From Pseudomonas marginalis (GTDB taxonomy: Bacteria > Pseudomonadota > Gammaproteobacteria > Pseudomonadales > Pseudomonadaceae), in the NCBI RefSeq assembly GCF_900105325.1, contig NZ_FNSU01000003.1:1-64000 (forward strand): a stretch of 64,000 nt of DNA, written 5' to 3'. Under the pieces are notes generated by a model. That model saw nothing but the letters and a program-made list of their open reading frames with translations, was not told where the DNA came from and ran no database searches. The position numbers were made by a program, and so were the translations under genes. Below, in pieces: positions 59,682-64,000 of this stretch (the stretch's first letter is position 1; each line of letters begins with the position of its first letter).

Positions 59682-60986
59682 TTATTGAGGGTTGACGATG
59701 GCTGCCCGGGTGCGCAGCACCAGCAGGCCACCGAGAGCAATCAGCAGCGCCAGGACGTACAGGGCCAGGCTGGCGCTCTGGGTGGTGTCGCGCATCCAGC
59801 CGATCAGGTAGGGCGCGAAGAATGACGCGATGCTGCCGAACGAGCTGATCAGGGCGATCCCGGCGGCCTGGGTGTTATTGGAGAGGAACGCGGGAGGCAG
59901 TTGCCAGAACATCGGCAACGCCGCGCTGGCGCCCATGCCGGCGACGATCAGGCCGCCCAGCACCACGGCCGGGTTGGCGGGGGCGAGCCCGGCGATGGCA
60001 ATGCCCACGGCCGACATCAGCAAGGGCACGCACAGGTGCCAGCGGCGTTCACGCTGGTGGTCGGATGAGCGCCCGCAGCCAATCATGAAAAAACACCCGG
60101 CCAGGTACGGCACCGCACTGAGCAGGCCGACCTTGCCGTCGCTGCCGATGCCGGCACCGTGGATCAGCGTCGGCATCCAGAACGCCAGGGTGTTGACCGC
60201 CAGCATCACCGCGAAGTACACCGCCACCAGCAGCCACACCTGTGGGTTGCGAAGAATCGCGGAGAACGAGGTGATGGATTTGCGGTGTTCTTCCTGGTGC
60301 AGTTGCTCGCGCAGGTGTTGCTTCTGTTCCGGCGCCAGCCACTTGACCGTCTCGAAGCTGTCCGGCAGGCACTTGAGCACCACCAGCCCGAGCAGAATCA
60401 CGGGGGCGCCTTCGATGACGAACATCCATTGCCAGCCGCGCAGGCCGCCCAGGTCGTGGAAGTGTTCAAGGATGCCGCCGGAAAGCGGGCCGCCGATCAC
60501 CCCGGCCATCGGTACTGCGATGGCAAACAGGGCGGTGACTTGCGCGCGACGCCCGGCCGGGTACCAGCGGTTCAGAAACACCAGGATGCCCGGGAAGAAA
60601 CCGGCCTCGGCCACCCCCAGTAAAAAGCGCAGCACATAGAAGCCCATGGCGCCGTCGATCAGGAACATGCAGGTCGACAGCACGCCCCACACCACCATCA
60701 GCGTGGCAATCCACCGCCTGGGGCCGACACGGTCCAGGGCCATGTTGCTGGGGACGCCAAACAACGCATAGGCCACGAAGAACAGGCCGGCGCCGAAGCC
60801 ATAGACGGTGTCGCTGAAGTTCAAGTCCGCGCTCATCTGCATCTTGGCGAAGCCGATGTTGATGCGGTCGAGATGGGCGAAGAGGTAGCAGATCAGCAAC
60901 AACGGCATCAGCCGCCAGGTGATGGTGCTGTGGGTACGGTCGCGTGCGACCTGGCCGAGGGGGGCGGCGGTATGGGCTGTGCTCAT
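59682..60986 (-). CDS. hpaX: 4-Hydroxyphenylacetate permease, MFS/ACS family
   Basis: Inner-membrane anion:cation symporter of 434 residues. Family sequence: WRLMPLLLICYLFAHLDRIN, IGFAKMQMSADL, YALFGVPSNMALDRVGPRRW, FLLGVAEAGFFPGILVFLNR and WYPAGRRAQVTALF, with a central loop rich in Gln/His (LAPEQKQHLREQLHQEEHRK). Position between hpaF and hpaH identifies HpaX, which imports 4-hydroxyphenylacetate. Confidence 0.92.
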   Translation of the reverse strand: MSTAHTAAPLGQVARDRTHSTITWRLMPLLLICYLFAHLDRINIGFAKMQMSADLNFSDTVYGFGAGLFFVAYALFGVPSNMALDRVGPRRWIATLMVVWGVLSTCMFLIDGAMGFYVLRFLLGVAEAGFFPGILVFLNRWYPAGRRAQVTALFAIAVPMAGVIGGPLSGGILEHFHDLGGLRGWQWMFVIEGAPVILLGLVVLKCLPDSFETVKWLAPEQKQHLREQLHQEEHRKSITSFSAILRNPQVWLLVAVYFAVMLAVNTLAFWMPTLIHGAGIGSDGKVGLLSAVPYLAGCFFMIGCGRSSDHQRERRWHLCVPLLMSAVGIAIAGLAPANPAVVLGGLIVAGMGASAALPMFWQLPPAFLSNNTQAAGIALISSFGSIASFFAPYLIGWMRDTTQSASLALYVLALLIALGGLLVLRTRAAIVNPQ

Positions 60987-61037
60987 GGTTTTATACTTTT
61001 TGTCTGAGAGGCCGAGGGTGTGAACGGGCAGGGTGCT

Positions 61038-61430
61038 TTAGCCGACCTGCGCCTTGAGGAACGCATGCACGTTGTTCTGCTTGAAATTGAGCTGCTCGTG
61101 CAGTTCGAGCATTTCAAACGACAAGGCCAGCAGGCGCTGGGCCTGAAGCGCGGCGAAGTGCTGGGTGATGACCTCGAACAGGCGCTCGGCGACGTGCTGC
61201 CGTGTCGCCAGGTCGCGGCCATGGCCGACCTTCAACGTCATGTGCACGAAGGCGTAGTCATGCTTGCCGTCGGCCATGCGCCAGGTGTCCAGGCGCACGC
61301 CACGGCTGCGGATGCCGCCCAGGGGAAACACGCCGCTGGCGCCCAGGCTGGCGTGGACTTTTTCAAACAGGCCCGGCAGGTCGGCCTGCTGTTCGATGTT
61401 GTCGGTGTATTCAGCGATGAAGTGGGGCAT
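61038..61430 (-). CDS. hpaF: 5-Carboxymethyl-2-hydroxymuconate delta-isomerase
   Basis: Small isomerase (130 residues) of the tautomerase superfamily. The ATG at 61430 leaves Pro2 as N-terminus after Met removal (MPHFIAEYTDNI), the catalytic proline of the family. Further signatures are GVFPLGGIRSRGVRLDTWRM and FVHMTLKVGHGRD. A longer in-frame start would bury Pro2 and is rejected. It works after HpaD and HpaE. Confidence 0.95.
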   Translation of the reverse strand: MPHFIAEYTDNIEQQADLPGLFEKVHASLGASGVFPLGGIRSRGVRLDTWRMADGKHDYAFVHMTLKVGHGRDLATRQHVAERLFEVITQHFAALQAQRLLALSFEMLELHEQLNFKQNNVHAFLKAQVG

Positions 61431-61455
61431 GGAACCTCCTGCGTCGGTAGCTTTT

Positions 61456-61521
61456 AGCGGCAAGCTTCAAGCGGCAAGTGAGCGTGATCGGCTTGTAGCT
61501 TGCGGCTTGAAGCTTGTAGCT
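61456..61521. repeat. Imperfect palindromic repeat between hpaD and hpaF
   Basis: Arms 61456-61478 and 61499-61521 (23 bases each) are complementary except for a few positions, around a core AAGCTTCAAGC/GCTTGAAGCTT. It fills most of the 99-bp gap within the operon and differs in sequence from the hpaE-hpaD and hpaI repeats. Confidence 0.75.
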
Positions 61522-61529
61522 GTTCTTAT

Positions 61530-62387
61530 TCAAACCGGGAAAATGGCGTTGATCTGCCCGGTGCCCGAGCTGCCGAAGGGTTCGGTGATGATCTCGGCCG
61601 GCTTGTCGTAGTCCGGCCCGCCGAGCAAACCCAGGAGCATGGCGGTGTCGTGCATCTTGCCTTCGCCAAAGCAATGCTCGGCGTAGTCCGGGAGCATGGC
61701 GCAGAACTCTTTCCAGCGGCCCTGGCGCCACAGTTCCACCACATGCAGGTCGACCTGCTTGTCGAATTCACGGGTCCAGTTATGGATATTGGCTTCGGCA
61801 TTGCGGTCGTCGGAGAAGCGGTGCGACAGCGAACCCGAGGCCAGCACCACGACTTTGCGGTCGCTCTTCTCGATGGCCCGGCGCACGGCGGCGCCGAAGG
61901 TGAAGCTGTCTTGCAGGCGATGCCAGGCACACCAGGCGGCAATCGAAACGACGTTGAAGGTCTGCTCGTCCGGTACGCCCATGTGCATGTAGCGCATCGG
62001 TACCAGGGTGCCGTATTCCAGCTCCAGGCTCGGGATGTTGTGGGCCAGGGTACGCACGTCGGCGGCATTGGCCTCGGCGGCGATCAGCTCGCCCAGCTCC
62101 GGGCAGCCGGGGTATTCGTACGCCATGTTCTTGATGAAGTGCGGCAGTTCGTTACTGGTGTAGATGCCCTTGAAGTGCTCGCCGCTGTTGACGTGATAGG
62201 CGCTGTTGACCAGCCAGTGCACGTCGAACACCACGGCGGTATCGGCGCCCAGCTCGCGGGCGCGCCGACCGATTTCCTTGTGCCCGGCAATCGCCGCTTC
62301 GCGGCAGCCGTGGTGCTTGCCAGGCAGCTCCGACAAATACATCGAGGGTACGTGGCAGATCTTTGCTGCCAGAACTACTTCGCCCAT
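61530..62387 (-). CDS. hpaD: 3,4-Dihydroxyphenylacetate 2,3-dioxygenase
   Basis: Extradiol ring-cleavage dioxygenase of the LigB (class III) type, opening homoprotocatechuate to 5-carboxymethyl-2-hydroxymuconate semialdehyde. 285 residues. Features: N-terminal CHVPSMYLSELPGKHHGCRE, FDVHWLVNSAYHVNSGEHFK with iron-ligand His residues, ASGSLSHRFSDDR, and GGPDYDKPAEIITEPFGSSG. AGGAG seven bases before the ATG at 62387 is better placed than for the ATG two codons upstream. Note that it is unrelated to the vicinal-chelate dioxygenases of some species. Confidence 0.94.
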   Translation of the reverse strand: MGEVVLAAKICHVPSMYLSELPGKHHGCREAAIAGHKEIGRRARELGADTAVVFDVHWLVNSAYHVNSGEHFKGIYTSNELPHFIKNMAYEYPGCPELGELIAAEANAADVRTLAHNIPSLELEYGTLVPMRYMHMGVPDEQTFNVVSIAAWCAWHRLQDSFTFGAAVRRAIEKSDRKVVVLASGSLSHRFSDDRNAEANIHNWTREFDKQVDLHVVELWRQGRWKEFCAMLPDYAEHCFGEGKMHDTAMLLGLLGGPDYDKPAEIITEPFGSSGTGQINAIFPV

Positions 62388-62414
62388 GATCATTCTCCTG
62401 AGTATTTATTCTTT

Positions 62415-62514
62415 TGTAGGAGCGAGCTTGCTCGCGAAAAACATCAACGATAACGCAGCACTTCTGTTAGCCGGCGGCGCCTGCGGATTCTTCGCGAGCA
62501 AGCTCGCTCCTACA
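62415..62514. repeat. REPIN palindrome between hpaE and hpaD
   Basis: A perfect 24-bp inverted repeat: TGTAGGAGCGAGCTTGCTCG plus four bases at 62415-62438, and its complement at 62491-62514. The arms enclose a 52-base loop. The arm is the very common fluorescent-Pseudomonas REP sequence. It lies inside the operon and would form a long hairpin in the hpa mRNA. Confidence 0.93.
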
Positions 62515-62535
62515 GGACGCGTTGTTGTGTCCGGG

Positions 62536-63996
62536 TTACACGCCCCAGCGTGGAATGTGATGGCTGCCCATCGAGATGCACACGTTCTTGATCTCGGCGA
62601 ACACTTCGAAGCTGTACTGGCCGCCTTCACGGCCGGTGCCGGAGCCCTTCACGCCGCCGAACGGTTGGCGCAGGTCGCGCACGTTCTGGCTGTTGATGAA
62701 CACCATGCCCGCTTCGATGCCATAGGCCAGACGATGCGCCTTGCCGATGTCCTGGGTCCAGATGTACGACGCCAGGCCGTATTCGGTATCGTTGGCCAGT
62801 TGCAAGGCTTCGGCTTCGTCCTTGAACGGGATCAGGCACACCACCGGGCCGAAGATCTCTTCCTGGGCGATACGCATGGAGTTGTCCACGTCAGCGAACA
62901 CCGTGGGCTGGATGAACTGGCCTTTGCTCAGGTGCGCCGCCAGGTTGGCCGGACGCTCCAGGCCACCGGCGAGGAGGGTGGCGCCTTCTTCAAGGCCGAT
63001 CTTGATGTAACCGGTGACCTTGTCGTAGTGGGCCTGGGTGATCATCGAGCCGACCTGGGTTTTCGGGTCCTGGGGGTCGCCGACGATCAGGCGTTTGGCG
63101 CGCGCGGCGAACTCGGCGACGAACTGCGGGTACACGCTTTCCTGGATAAATATCCGGCTGCCGGCGGTGCAGCGCTCACCGTTCAACGAGAAGATGGTGA
63201 ACAACGCAGCGTCGAGGGCGCGCTCCAGGTCGGCATCTTCGAAGATCAGCACTGGCGACTTGCCGCCCAGTTCCATGGAGTACTTTTTCAGCCCGGCGGT
63301 CTGCATGATTTTCTTGCCGGTGGCGGTGCCGCCGGTGAAGGAAATCGCGCGTACATCGGGGTGACGCACCAGGGCATCGCCAGCGGTGGCGCCGTAACCC
63401 TGGATGACATTGAGCACGCCTTTTGGAATCCCGGCTTCCACCGCCAGGCGCCCCAGTTCGTTGGCGGTCAGCGGCGACAGCTCGGACATTTTCAGCACCG
63501 CGGTATTGCCCAGGGCCAGGCACGGCGCGGTTTTCCAGGTGGCGGTCATGAACGGCACGTTCCACGGCGACACCAGCGCGCAGACACCCACCGGCTGGTA
63601 CAGGGTGTAGTTGAGCATCTGGTCATCGACCGGGTAGCTGTGGCCGTCCATGCGCGTGCAGACTTCGGCGAAAAAATCGAAGTTGTGCGAGGCGCGGGGA
63701 ATCAATACGTTTTTGGTCTGGTGAATCGGCAGGCCGGTGTCGAGGGTTTCCAGTTCGGCCAGGTGCGGCACGTTCTGTTCGATCAGTTCGCCGAGCTTGC
63801 GCATCAAGCGCGCCCGTTCCTTGGCCGGGGTGCCGGCCCATTTCGGGAAGGCTTCCTTGGCCGCCGCCACGGCTTGCGCGACTTCCTCGGCGCCGCCGCT
63901 GGCGACTTCACCGATGGCTTCGCCGGTGGCCGGGTTGTAGTTGACGAACACGTCTTTGCTTTCGACCTCACGGCCGTTGATCCAATGTTTGATCAT
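62536..63996 (-). CDS. hpaE: 5-Carboxymethyl-2-hydroxymuconate semialdehyde dehydrogenase
   Basis: NAD-dependent aldehyde dehydrogenase of 486 residues acting directly after HpaD. Motifs: ALVSPWNVPFMTATWKTAPC, FTGGTATGKKIMQTAGLKKY, catalytic Glu in SMELGGKSPVLIFEDADLE, Cys nucleophile in SLNGERCTAGSRIF, and C-terminal QPFGGVKGSGTGREGGQYSF (HpaE-type). The ATG at 63996 is 4 bp from the right edge. The upstream decarboxylase/isomerase gene hpaG, expected next, is therefore outside the window. Confidence 0.95.
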   Translation of the reverse strand: MIKHWINGREVESKDVFVNYNPATGEAIGEVASGGAEEVAQAVAAAKEAFPKWAGTPAKERARLMRKLGELIEQNVPHLAELETLDTGLPIHQTKNVLIPRASHNFDFFAEVCTRMDGHSYPVDDQMLNYTLYQPVGVCALVSPWNVPFMTATWKTAPCLALGNTAVLKMSELSPLTANELGRLAVEAGIPKGVLNVIQGYGATAGDALVRHPDVRAISFTGGTATGKKIMQTAGLKKYSMELGGKSPVLIFEDADLERALDAALFTIFSLNGERCTAGSRIFIQESVYPQFVAEFAARAKRLIVGDPQDPKTQVGSMITQAHYDKVTGYIKIGLEEGATLLAGGLERPANLAAHLSKGQFIQPTVFADVDNSMRIAQEEIFGPVVCLIPFKDEAEALQLANDTEYGLASYIWTQDIGKAHRLAYGIEAGMVFINSQNVRDLRQPFGGVKGSGTGREGGQYSFEVFAEIKNVCISMGSHHIPRWGV

Positions 63997-64000
63997 GCTG

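Overview
The window is high-GC DNA from a Pseudomonas, most likely of the P. fluorescens group. Three things point there: an Hxc-type type II secretion locus in the gene order known from P. aeruginosa, Pseudomonas-type REP/REPIN palindromes, and a ferulate/vanillate/4-hydroxyphenylacetate catabolic repertoire. No rRNA, tRNA, CRISPR array, integrase or transposase was seen.

Layout. (1) 1-12.5 kb: end of a broken LysR gene, then an Hxc-like type II secretion system in the order W-U-P-V-T-X-Y-Z-Q-R-S (GspJ-H-C-I-G-K-L-M-D-E-F), then a secreted pectate lyase in the slot that in P. aeruginosa holds a phosphatase gene. The first 2.6 kb carry about nine inferred single-base indels that break lysR and four hxc genes; the rest of the window reads cleanly. 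(2) 12.7-17.7 kb: an unfamiliar module made of a beta-lactamase-fold serine hydrolase, an outer-membrane porin, an orphan PotF-like binding protein with altered ligand residues, a DUF3237 protein and a TetR regulator. (3) 17.8-36.9 kb: a lignin-monomer island. A XylR/DmpR-type sigma-54 activator faces an aldehyde dehydrogenase and a CalA-like coniferyl alcohol dehydrogenase behind a good -24/-12 promoter, with two outer-membrane channels and an MFS transporter. Next come ferR, ech-vdh-fcs-thiolase-acyl-CoA dehydrogenase, vanR and vanAB. Together they read as coniferyl alcohol to coniferaldehyde, ferulate, feruloyl-CoA, vanillin, vanillate and protocatechuate. (4) 37-57 kb: aromatic-amine and 4-hydroxyphenylacetate supply genes. 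These include a FeaB-like phenylacetaldehyde dehydrogenase, a two-component 4-hydroxyphenylacetate 3-hydroxylase (C2 oxygenase, C1 reductase), an HDAC-like amidohydrolase with MFS, porin and LuxR genes, a small soluble PAS chemoreceptor, a porin, an amino-acid/amine permease, FeaR, TetR, two SDRs plus MoaF, a LuxR, and a cupin plus FAD amine-oxidase pair. (5) 57-64 kb: HpaR and the homoprotocatechuate meta-cleavage operon hpaE-D-F-X-H-I, running off the right edge.

The genes fit together as a plant-associated module: a secreted pectinase, uptake of lignin phenolics, and possibly aromatic amines feeding 4-hydroxyphenylacetate into the hpa pathway. The regulatory DNA is informative. There are twin VanR palindromes 84 bp apart, a MarR-type operator wrapped around the ech -35 box with a look-alike in the calA regulatory region, and a sigma-54 promoter with an upstream activator site. 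Palindromic repeats of different families sit in every longer gap of the hpa operon and between hxcQ and hxcR.
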